The notes under the pieces: generated by a model
Databases searched by the model: none
What the model was told of the DNA's origin: nothing
What the model saw: only the letters and a program-made list of their open reading frames with translations
Assembly: GCF_029392895.1 (NCBI RefSeq)
Contig: NZ_CP114200.1
Coordinates: 5,363,001 to 5,427,000 of the forward strand
Origin: Streptomyces sp. 71268
GTDB taxonomy: Bacteria > Actinomycetota > Actinomycetes > Streptomycetales > Streptomycetaceae
Direction of reading: 5' to 3'
Length of the DNA stretch: 64,000 bases
Program-made: the position numbers and the translations under genes
In this document: one piece after another, positions 41,669 through 48,614 of the stretch
How the letters are laid out: every line of letters starts with the position of its first letter
Numbering within the stretch: the first letter of the stretch is position 1

Positions 41669-42823
41669 GTGCCCCGACTCCGCCGCCGTCAGACCCGGTT
41701 GGCCAACGCCATGACGAGCAAGGGCCTGTGGCCGGCGGACTCCCCGTGGGTCCGCCCCGCCATGCGGGCGCTACCGCGCCACGCCTTCGCCCCGGACCGG
41801 CTCCGCGCCTGGACCGGCCACGCGTACGAGCCCGTCGACCGGGCCGCGAGCCCGGGCCGGTGGGCCGACCTCGTCTACGGCGGCCCGTACGACTCCACCG
41901 TCATCCAGGTGACGGACGGCCTCCCCACCTCCAGCCTGAGCTGTGAGGCGGTGGTGGCCGACATGCTCGACTCCCTGATGCTGGAGCCGGGCCACGCCGT
42001 CCTCGAACTCGGCGCGGCGACGGGGCGCAACGCGGCGCTCATGGCACACGGCGTCGGCCCCGACGGGCGGGTCACCACCATCGAGGCCGACCCCCGACTG
42101 TCCGACCTCGCGCGGCGCAACGTGTCCGCGGCCGGCGCCCGCGTCACCGTGCTGACCGGCGACGGAACGCGCGGGGCGCCCGCGCACGGCCGCTTCCACC
42201 GGGTCATGGCCACCTACGCGGTCGACCTCGTCCCCTGGGCCTGGGTCGAGCAGACGCGACCCGGCGGCCGGATCGTGGCCCCGTGGGGACGGCTCGGTCA
42301 CGTCGCCCTGACCGTCGCCGCCGACGGCCGCTCGGCGAGCGGTTGGATGCAGGGGCTGGCGACCTTCATGCCCAGTCGCGGAACGGACCAGGGCCGGCCG
42401 TGGGAGACGGTCAGGGGAGCCGCCCCGCCGGACGAGGAGACCCCGATGGCACGGGACGACCTGGCCTCACTGCACACCGACGCCAACCTCCTGTTCGCCC
42501 TGCGGGTCGCCCTGCCCGACGTACGGGTGCGCACCGCGGCGCCCCCCGACCGGCGAGCGACGGCCTGGCTGCACGACGGCCACTCGTCCTGGGCGACCAT
42601 CGTCAGCCCGGCCGACGGACCCACCCTCGCCTACCAGGGCGGCCCGCGTCGCCTCGCCGCCGAACTCGACGCCGCCTGGCGCGACTGGCAACAGGCCGGC
42701 TCGCCCACGGTGTACGACTTCGGCATGACCCGCACCCGCGAGGAACAGTACGTCTGGAGCGGCGACCCGGCGACGGGCAGACGGTGGTGGGTCGAGCGGG
42801 AGCTGCCGCCGGCTGAGGGGTGA
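41669..42823 (+). CDS. PIMT-like O-methyltransferase of RiPP type (imiditide-like)
   Basis: A 384-residue protein-L-isoaspartate methyltransferase homologue, much longer than housekeeping PIMT (about 210-230). The N-terminal helical part is MRALPRHAFAPDRL and a substrate-loop segment is STVIQVTDGLPTSSLSCEAVVADML. Motif I is VLELGAATGRNAALMAHGVG, and RVTTIEADPRLSDLARRN and RFHRVMATYAVDLVPWAWVEQTRPGG follow. The extra C-terminal domain ends with YDFGMTRTREEQYVWSG, a pattern like the C-terminal extension of methyltransferases in lasso, graspetide, lanthipeptide and imiditide clusters. It probably methylates an Asp of the adjacent 37-residue peptide. GTG 41669 is 8 bases after the peptide stop; ATG 41711 is an alternative. 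Confidence 0.82.
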   Translation: MPRLRRRQTRLANAMTSKGLWPADSPWVRPAMRALPRHAFAPDRLRAWTGHAYEPVDRAASPGRWADLVYGGPYDSTVIQVTDGLPTSSLSCEAVVADMLDSLMLEPGHAVLELGAATGRNAALMAHGVGPDGRVTTIEADPRLSDLARRNVSAAGARVTVLTGDGTRGAPAHGRFHRVMATYAVDLVPWAWVEQTRPGGRIVAPWGRLGHVALTVAADGRSASGWMQGLATFMPSRGTDQGRPWETVRGAAPPDEETPMARDDLASLHTDANLLFALRVALPDVRVRTAAPPDRRATAWLHDGHSSWATIVSPADGPTLAYQGGPRRLAAELDAAWRDWQQAGSPTVYDFGMTRTREEQYVWSGDPATGRRWWVERELPPAEG

Positions 42824-42881
42824 CGGTTGGGTGTCGGTGCCCCTGGTCAGCGCGCGGTGACAGGTACACCGGGCTCGCCGC

Positions 42882-44084
42882 CTACGTGGCCAGACCGACC
42901 CGGCGCGCCATCTCCAGCAGGCGAGGCCGCGTGCGCTGGTTGAGGACGAAGAGAACGCGAATGACCTCGCGGCTCATCGGGTGCACCGCGGCCATCTCCG
43001 GGGCCACGGCGAAGGCCTGCCCCAGTGCTCGTTCGGCCTCCTCGTACCCGCGTACCGCGAGGTGGGCACGGGCGGCGTCGATGGCCAGGCGCCCCACCCG
43101 CGTGGGGCGGAGGCCGGCGGGCGGGGAACTCAGCAGGGGTGTCGCCATCCGCGCCGCGTCGGCCGGCTTGTCCAACTCGATGTGGGCGGCCAGCTCGTAG
43201 AGGGCGACGTTGCCGGGCCCGAACGTCAGGTTGTGCGCGAGCACGTCCCTCGGGAGTTGTTCCGCCAGCGCCTTGGCCTTGGTGACGTGCGCCTCGGTCG
43301 CTGCGGCATCCCGGTGCCGCGAGGCGAGGACGACGCCGCGCAGGTGCAGCGAACCCAGGGAGACCAGCCGCTCGGGCGTGGTCCCGAGAGCGTGCGTGGC
43401 TCGCTCGTACGCGCTGATGGCCCGCTCGATGACGGCCAGCCCGTCGTCGTACTGCCCGGCGGTCTGGTACGTGCCGGCCTCGTTCCACGCCGCGGACGCC
43501 TCGACGTCCGGGGCCCACGCCTGCCGGGCTGCCCACATCTGTCGGGAGACGATCATGTCGGCGAGGTCGGCCTGCCCGAGCCGGTGGGCTACGCCGTACG
43601 CACACCCGTACAGGTCGGCCACCTGTGCCCAGACCGTCGCGTCCCCGGGGGCCTCGAACGCGCTCGCCGTGGCCTGGCCCAGCAGCTTGGGCAGCAGCGC
43701 CAGCAGGTCCAGGTAGCGGGTCCGCGCCCGCAGGTCCACCGCCTCGCGTACCGCGCTGAGCAAGGCCGCGGGCGGTAGCGCGTCCTCGCGGGGCAGGGTG
43801 TGCCGGCGAACGGCCGCACGGAGCACGTCGAGCCCTTCGGCCTGCTGCGACGTGTCGGCGAACGGCTGTCCGTAGACCCGGGCGGTCGTGATGCGCATGG
43901 CCGCCGCAACTGCGGCGACGAACTGCGGAGTCGCGGGCCGCAGGCCGGTCTCCACCTTGCTGAGATAGCTCACCGAGAACCCACTGCGCTTCGCGAGCTT
44001 GGCCTGTCCGATGCCCCGCGCTTTGCGGAGGACGGCGATGTTCTCTCCGGGCGTTGGCGGCGTGTCCGCCGTGGTGCTGCTCAT
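42882..44084 (-). CDS. XRE-family regulator with TPR-like C-terminal domain
   Basis: A 400-residue protein. The N-terminal HTH_31/XRE domain is about residues 10-70: GENIAVLRKARGIGQAKLAKRSGFSVSYLSKVETGLRPATPQFVAAVAAAMRI. The rest is all-alpha, about eight tandem helix pairs rich in Ala/Leu (such as SLGSLHLRGVVLASRHRDAAATEAHVTKAKALAEQL), TPR-like, typical of Streptomyces regulators that may sense peptides or partner proteins. The start at 44084 removes a poorly supported 13-residue extension. It converges on the RiPP methyltransferase (58-base gap) and diverges from the unknown/Nudix pair, with a strong palindrome between. It could regulate either side. Confidence 0.85.
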   Translation of the reverse strand: MSSTTADTPPTPGENIAVLRKARGIGQAKLAKRSGFSVSYLSKVETGLRPATPQFVAAVAAAMRITTARVYGQPFADTSQQAEGLDVLRAAVRRHTLPREDALPPAALLSAVREAVDLRARTRYLDLLALLPKLLGQATASAFEAPGDATVWAQVADLYGCAYGVAHRLGQADLADMIVSRQMWAARQAWAPDVEASAAWNEAGTYQTAGQYDDGLAVIERAISAYERATHALGTTPERLVSLGSLHLRGVVLASRHRDAAATEAHVTKAKALAEQLPRDVLAHNLTFGPGNVALYELAAHIELDKPADAARMATPLLSSPPAGLRPTRVGRLAIDAARAHLAVRGYEEAERALGQAFAVAPEMAAVHPMSREVIRVLFVLNQRTRPRLLEMARRVGLAT

Positions 44085-44141
44085 GGGGGGAGTTTCCCAT
44101 CGTAGGGGCCTGCCATAGCCCACTCATCCCACCCAGTTGTG

Positions 44142-44165
44142 CAAGATCAGTGTGAACTGATCTTG
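44142..44165. promoter_or_regulatory. strong palindrome in the divergent XRE promoter region
   Basis: CAAGATCAG (44142-44150), spacer TGTGAA, CTGATCTTG (44157-44165): perfect 9-base arms, 58 bases upstream of the XRE start. A second long-range pair, CAGTTGACT (44174-44182) and AGTCAACTG (44240-44248), flanks the other side. This is a good candidate XRE operator. Confidence 0.65.
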
Positions 44166-44271
44166 AAATGCGCCAGTTGACTCTCGTGACGACCGGATGA
44201 CGGACGGTAGCGGGGAGCGGCTCCATGCCACAGATGCTCAGTCAACTGTGTTCTCGTGCAGGGACGGTGAC

Positions 44272-44715
44272 ATGACAGCCATGGGTTCACGTCGAGTGCG
44301 TGTACCGGACGACGCTTCCAGCGGTCAGTCCGCTGGCATCGCACACGACCTCGGCGCGCGCAACGCCGTGCTCACCGGACAGCACACCGTACGGACCGCG
44401 CTGGGCTGCGTGCTGCGGTTCTTCCTCGCGGACGTCGGGTCCGGCGCCGGGCGCGGGTGGCGGCCGGTGTCGGACTGCGCGTTCCAGCACGCCTACGAGC
44501 TGAGCCTGTTCGACCCCGCCGGCCTTGCCGCCGGCGACCTGCGGCCCAACGCGCATCGCGTCCAACTCTCCCTGGACGCGCTGACCGGGCCAGGCAGCTT
44601 CCTCTGGTCGGACGGCGCGGACGCGGCCGGGGTGATGACGACCAACGGCAAGGCCCCCGAGGACTGTGGCCTGGGTGTGGAGGAGTGGCGTCGAGGTACG
44701 GGAGGGACGGCATGA
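44272..44715 (+). CDS. conserved-looking hypothetical protein paired with a Nudix-like gene
   Basis: A 147-residue protein of no recognised family. Codon use is typical coding and the downstream gene overlaps it by ATGA, so it is real. The central part (HTVRTALGCVLRFFLADVGSGAGRGWRPVSDCAFQHAYELSLFDP) looks compact and alpha/beta, with two Cys overall and no membrane or signal segment. ATG 44272 follows GGGACGGTGAC; ATG 44281 is possible. It shares an operon with the degenerate Nudix protein and a divergent promoter with the XRE-TPR gene, which suggests a three-gene functional unit. Confidence 0.7.
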   Translation: MTAMGSRRVRVPDDASSGQSAGIAHDLGARNAVLTGQHTVRTALGCVLRFFLADVGSGAGRGWRPVSDCAFQHAYELSLFDPAGLAAGDLRPNAHRVQLSLDALTGPGSFLWSDGADAAGVMTTNGKAPEDCGLGVEEWRRGTGGTA

Positions 44716-45278
44716 CGGAACGACAGGTACGCGTGAGCCTGTTGGTGTGGCGGCCACGCGACCCCGACCACCCCGGTGACCTCTCGGCGGGCTGGCCGCG
44801 CGTGTTGCAGGTCCGTACGGGCGCGGGCCCCTGGCAGGTGCCCAGCGTGTTGCTGCGGGCGGGCGAACCGCTGATGGCCGCGGCGGAACGTACCGCGTAC
44901 GCACTCGGCCTGACGTTGCCGAACGCCCACCGCGTACTGGCCGTCGACCAGCGGGCGCCCACGGGCCGGGAGCCAGAGGAACTGATCGTCATCGTCGACG
45001 GTGGCTGGGTGGCCGGCGATGACGTTCCCGCGCCGGACGGGGCCCGCTGCGCCTGCTCACCCGCCTGCCCGCACCAGCGGCGCTGGGCCGGTACGGACGC
45101 GCTGGCCGACGACGTGGGGCTGGCCTCGGCCCTCGGCGCGGCGGTCGCGGCGATCCCGGCGTTCATCGTGAACACGTGGCCCGCGGGCGACACGGCGCCG
45201 CACCCCGCGCCCCGCCACGGGTGGCACGCCCGGCACCCAACTCCACGCGACCGGCGCAACTCCCCGCCCGGGGCGTGA
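44712..45278 (+). CDS. degenerate Nudix-fold protein
   Basis: A 188-residue protein whose first about 120 residues resemble a Nudix hydrolase: RVSLLVWRPRD (first strand), PWQVPSVLLRAGEPLMAAAERTAYALGLTLPNAHRVLAVD at the Nudix-box position, and EELIVIVDGGWV after it. The box G-x5-E-x7-R-E-x2-E-E-x-G has lost most catalytic acids (here Gly-Glu then Glu-Arg-Thr without the EE pair), so metal-dependent hydrolysis is doubtful; a ligand-binding role is more likely. Residues about 110-125 contain CACSPACPHQRRW, a Cys/His cluster that might bind metal. The C-terminus is Pro/His/Arg-rich. It overlaps the upstream gene by ATGA. Confidence 0.7.
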   Translation: MTERQVRVSLLVWRPRDPDHPGDLSAGWPRVLQVRTGAGPWQVPSVLLRAGEPLMAAAERTAYALGLTLPNAHRVLAVDQRAPTGREPEELIVIVDGGWVAGDDVPAPDGARCACSPACPHQRRWAGTDALADDVGLASALGAAVAAIPAFIVNTWPAGDTAPHPAPRHGWHARHPTPRDRRNSPPGA

Positions 45279-45357
45279 CGTTGGCTCGCGTACCGCGTCG
45301 CCTACCGTGATCGCGACAGGCGGAAGACACGGACGAGACGACGAGGAGCCGCAGACC

Positions 45358-45885
45358 GTGGAACGACAGGAGCAGAAGCAGGATCAGAGCCGGGAGCAGG
45401 GCCAGGGCGGGGGCCGGGAGTACGTGAGCGCCACGCTGACGGTCGCCGCGTCCGCCGAGCGGGTGTTCGCCGTGTTGGCGGACCCGGCGACGCACGCGGC
45501 GATCGACGGCACCGGGTGGGTGCAGGAGGCCGTCGAGCGGGCGCCGCTGGCCGAGGAGGGGCAGATCTTCCGGATGGCCATGTACCACCCCAACCACCCC
45601 GACGGTAACTACCGGGTGGCCAACAAGGTGCACGTGCTGGACGCGCCGCGCGCCATCGGTTGGCTGACGGGGGAGGAGAAGGAGGACGGCCGGTTGACGT
45701 TCGGCGGCTGGTTCTGGCGGTACGACCTGGTGCCGCTGGGCCCGTCCGAGACGGAGGTGACGCTCACCTACGACTGGACCGAGGTGCCGCCGTCCATTCG
45801 GGAGTACCTGGAGTTCCCGATGTTCGGCCCGGACCACCTCTCCAACTCGCTCAAGCACCTGGCCGACCTGGCCGTCAGCGGCTGA
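45358..45885 (+). CDS. SRPBCC/START-like domain protein
   Basis: A 175-residue protein. After a Gln/Glu/Gly-rich head of about 22 residues is a polyketide cyclase/dehydrase-2 type helix-grip domain: YVSATLTVAASAERVFAVLADPATHAAIDGTGWV, then GNYRVANKVHVLDAPRAIGWLTGEE and EVTLTYDWTEVPPSIREYLEFPMFGPDHLSNSLKHLADLA, the C-terminal long helix. These proteins bind hydrophobic ligands; no partner is indicated. GTG 45358 (GAGGAG about 10 bases before) is preferred to GTG 45307. A clear terminator follows at 45915. Confidence 0.87.
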   Translation: MERQEQKQDQSREQGQGGGREYVSATLTVAASAERVFAVLADPATHAAIDGTGWVQEAVERAPLAEEGQIFRMAMYHPNHPDGNYRVANKVHVLDAPRAIGWLTGEEKEDGRLTFGGWFWRYDLVPLGPSETEVTLTYDWTEVPPSIREYLEFPMFGPDHLSNSLKHLADLAVSG

Positions 45886-45914
45886 CCCCGCCGCGCTGAG
45901 GCCGTCAGGCTGAC

Positions 45915-45937
45915 GGGGCGGGCCGCCGGCCCGCCCC
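45915..45937 (+). terminator. hairpin terminator after the SRPBCC gene
   Basis: GGGGCGGGCC-GCC-GGCCCGCCCC, perfect 10-bp stem with 3-base loop, 30 bases after the SRPBCC stop. Confidence 0.75.
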
Positions 45938-46397
45938 CTTCGCGACCTGCCCCCTTCCCTTCCTCCGACCCGCTCGCCGCAGCTCGCGCGCTCAACCGGG
46001 GTCGCGCCCGCTCTCGCGGAGCCCCCGCCCTCGTTCTCCCTCCCGGCCCTCCCTCCTCGCCTTCACTCTCGCCCCCGTGCCTGCCTCTGTCCCGCAGGCC
46101 GCACCTGGCTCACGGCCCTCTGCCCGGCCCCTGCCCTTACCCCCACCCCGCCCGCCCCGCCGTGGCATCCCCCAGGGGACCCGTCGTACCCCGGTACTAC
46201 GTCCGGCCGGCCCGCAGCGGACCGCGGGCTGACGAGTGGGGGCGGCGGCGTGCCTAACGTCGGATGTGGGCCACGGGAGCGCCGGGCCCGCACGTCAGGG
46301 CGTACGCCGACGCACCTGCTCTGACGTGCTCCGACACCCGCGGGCCAGGCCGCGGGGCGGCCCAACCAGGGGGCGCGGCGATGACGGGAGCACAGCG
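45938..46397. other. non-coding spacer with a long C/T-rich + strand
   Basis: No gene. From about 45935 to 46175 the + strand is mostly C and T (runs such as CCTCGTTCTCCCTCCC), a marked strand asymmetry. The part from 46180 to 46397 should hold the ABC operon promoter; no clear hexamers are seen. ATG 46398 is preceded by GGGAGCACAGCG. Confidence 0.45.
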
Positions 46398-47390
46398 ATG
46401 ATCAGGGCTTACGGGCTCACCAAGCGGTACGGCGAGAAGACCGTCGTGCGGGACCTGACCTTCACCGTGCGGCCGGGTACGGTCACCGGGTTCCTCGGCC
46501 CGAACGGCGCCGGCAAGTCGACCACGATGCGGATGCTGCTCGGGCTCGACGCCCCCACCAGCGGCCGGTCCACGATCGGCGACCGCGCGTACGTCAGCCA
46601 CCCCGCGCCGCTGCGCCATGTCGGCGCGCTGCTCGAAGCCCGCTCCTTCCATCCCGGCCGCACGGCCCGGGCGCACCTCCAGGCCCTCGCGCACACGCAC
46701 GGCATCCCATGCCGCCAGGTGGACGCGGTCATCGACCGGGTGGGGCTCGGCGAGGCGGCGGACCGGCGGGTCAAGGGGTTCAGCCTCGGCATGGGGCAAC
46801 GGCTCGGCATCGCCGCCGCGCTGCTGGCCGACCCGGCCACGGTCATCCTGGACGAGCCGGTCAACGGGCTCGACCCGGAGGGCGTGCTGTGGATACGCAA
46901 CCTGCTCAAGTCACTCGCGGCCGAGGGCCGTACGGTCTTCGTCTCCTCGCACCTGATGAGCGAGATGGCGGTCACCGCGGAGCACCTGATCATCATCGGC
47001 CGCGGCCGGCTGCTCGCCGACACCACCGTGGAGCAGTTCGTACGCGACGCGGGGCTCGGGGAGATCACGGTCGTCTCGCCGGAGGCGGACCGGCTACGAA
47101 CCCTGCTCGCGGGCCCTGGCGTGCGGATCGAGGCGGCCGACGACGGCCCGGACACGCTGCGCGTCACCGGCGCCGACGGTGAGCGCATCGGCCGCACCGC
47201 GGCGGCACACGGCATACCCCTCTTCGAACTCACCCCGCGCCGCGCCTCGTTGGAGGAGGCGTTCATGGAGCTGACGCGGGACGCGGTGGAGTACGTGGCC
47301 CACGCCGACGACCCGACCGCCCCTCAGTCCCCCTCCACCTCCACTCCCACCACGCAACAAGCCACCGCGTCCCAAGGAGCCGCCACGTGA
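46398..47390 (+). CDS. ABC transporter ATP-binding protein (DrrA/CcmA-like)
   Basis: A 330-residue ATPase: Walker A GPNGAGKST (about residue 38), signature region FSLGMGQRLGIAAALL (a variant of LSGGQ common in this group), Walker B VILDEPVNGLDPEGV and switch His in VFVSSHLMSEM. A C-terminal regulatory extension of about 90 residues is typical of ABC-2 ATPases for drugs or lantibiotics. It energises the ABC-2 permease encoded next (4-base GTGA overlap). The transporter is followed by a NarL-type two-component system, suggesting a signal-induced export or resistance module. Confidence 0.94.
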   Translation: MIRAYGLTKRYGEKTVVRDLTFTVRPGTVTGFLGPNGAGKSTTMRMLLGLDAPTSGRSTIGDRAYVSHPAPLRHVGALLEARSFHPGRTARAHLQALAHTHGIPCRQVDAVIDRVGLGEAADRRVKGFSLGMGQRLGIAAALLADPATVILDEPVNGLDPEGVLWIRNLLKSLAAEGRTVFVSSHLMSEMAVTAEHLIIIGRGRLLADTTVEQFVRDAGLGEITVVSPEADRLRTLLAGPGVRIEAADDGPDTLRVTGADGERIGRTAAAHGIPLFELTPRRASLEEAFMELTRDAVEYVAHADDPTAPQSPSTSTPTTQQATASQGAAT

Positions 47391-48262
47391 CCGGCCGACC
47401 CGGCGACCTCGCCACCCAGCCTCAACAGCACCAGTCGCAACAGCAGCGCCAGTCCGGGCGGCAGGCCACGGGCCCGGCCGCCGTGCCCGGCCCACCCGTC
47501 GACTACCGGATCACCTGGCCGCGCGTGGTCCGCTCGGAATGGGCCAAGCTGTGGTCGCTGCGCACCACCTGGAGCATCCTCGCCGCCACCCTGCTGGTGA
47601 CAGCCGGTCTCGGCGCGGTGGTCGCTGGGACGTACCAGAGCGGCGACGGCGACGGCGTCGAGCCCGTCGAACTCACCCTGCTGGGAACGCAGTTCGGCCA
47701 GATACTGCTCGCCGTGCTCGGCGTTCTGGTGACCGCGGGGGAGTACGCGTCCGGCATGATCCGGACCTCCCTCACCGCCGTGCCGCGCCGGCTGCCCGTG
47801 CTGTGGGCCAAGGCGGCCGTCTTCGGCGGCGTGGCCCTCGCGGTCATGTTCGCGACCGTCTTCCTCACCTTCCCGCTGGCCCAGGTCTTCCTGTCCGGTA
47901 CGGACATGGAGGCGGACCTCGGCGACCCGGGCGTGGTGCGGGCACTGTGCGGGGCGGCGGTGGGCATCGCCCTCCTCGGCCTGTTGTGCCTGGGCCTCGG
48001 CGCGCTGCTGCGCAGCGTTCCGGCGGCGATCGGCGCGTACATAGGCGCGGTGCTCGTACTGCCCGAGGTGGTCGGGCTGCTGCCGTACGACGTGGTGGAC
48101 GACGTCGTCGCCTGCCTGCCCAGCAAGGCGGCGCAGGCCCTGATGCTGGTGGGCGGGGGCCCCGACCTGCTGGCCCCGGGCCCGGCCCTGCTCGCCCTGT
48201 GCTGCTCGGTCGCGGGGACGCTGGCGCTGGCGGCGCTGTTCCTCAGGCGCCGGGACGTGTGA
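47387..48262 (+). CDS. ABC-2 type transporter permease
   Basis: A 291-residue membrane protein with about six helices. A Gln/Gly/Pro-rich head (about 40 residues) precedes ITWPRVVRSEWAKLWSLRTTW, the usual cytoplasmic start of Streptomyces ABC-2 permeases (RVVRSEWTKLRSLRST-type). Membrane segments include ILAATLLVTAGLGAVVAG, ILLAVLGVLVTAGEYASGMIRTSLTA (the coupling-region motif), VFGGVALAVMFATVFLTF, GAAVGIALLGLLCLGLGALL and LLALCCSVAGTLALAALFL. It forms a transporter with the ATPase just upstream. GTG 47387 overlaps the ATPase stop. Confidence 0.92.
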   Translation: MTGRPGDLATQPQQHQSQQQRQSGRQATGPAAVPGPPVDYRITWPRVVRSEWAKLWSLRTTWSILAATLLVTAGLGAVVAGTYQSGDGDGVEPVELTLLGTQFGQILLAVLGVLVTAGEYASGMIRTSLTAVPRRLPVLWAKAAVFGGVALAVMFATVFLTFPLAQVFLSGTDMEADLGDPGVVRALCGAAVGIALLGLLCLGLGALLRSVPAAIGAYIGAVLVLPEVVGLLPYDVVDDVVACLPSKAAQALMLVGGGPDLLAPGPALLALCCSVAGTLALAALFLRRRDV

Positions 48263-48614
48263 GCGACGGGTTCGCGCGGCGCGCGGGCCGGGTGCGTGGC
48301 GCCGGGCGTACGCCCACCCGCGGGGCGGGCGGCCGGCGCGCGGGGTACGAGGATGGTGCCGGGTGGGACGGCGTACGGGCGGCCGGCCCGACACCTCGCC
48401 GGCCGATGTGAGGCCGACGAGGTGTCGATACGGGACTGGCCGACGCAGGCTTGGCACGGGGCCGGCCGAAGCAGGGACGGCACGGGACCGGTCGGCGTGG
48501 GCCGGTACGGGGGAGGCCGACGAGAGGTCGGCGAGGGTTGGCCGACATGTCGGCCGGCGAGGTCGGCCGACGTGGGGTCGGTACGGGGAGAGTGACGAAC
48601 GAGGGGTGGCGGGG
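48263..48614. repeat. spacer of GGCCGAC/GTCGGCC repeats with a 16-bp palindrome
   Basis: Between permease and kinase there is no gene. From 48400 to 48600 the words GGCCGACG, GGTCGGC and GGCCGATG recur about a dozen times. GGCCGACATGTCGGCC at 48540-48555 is a perfect 16-bp palindrome. These may be repeated regulator sites or simple slippage repeats. Confidence 0.5.

Noticed and set aside
46236..46397. A 54-residue N-terminal extension of the ABC ATPase
   Set aside because: The family start is at 46398 (MIRAYGLTKRYG) and upstream codons have no similarity or ribosome site.
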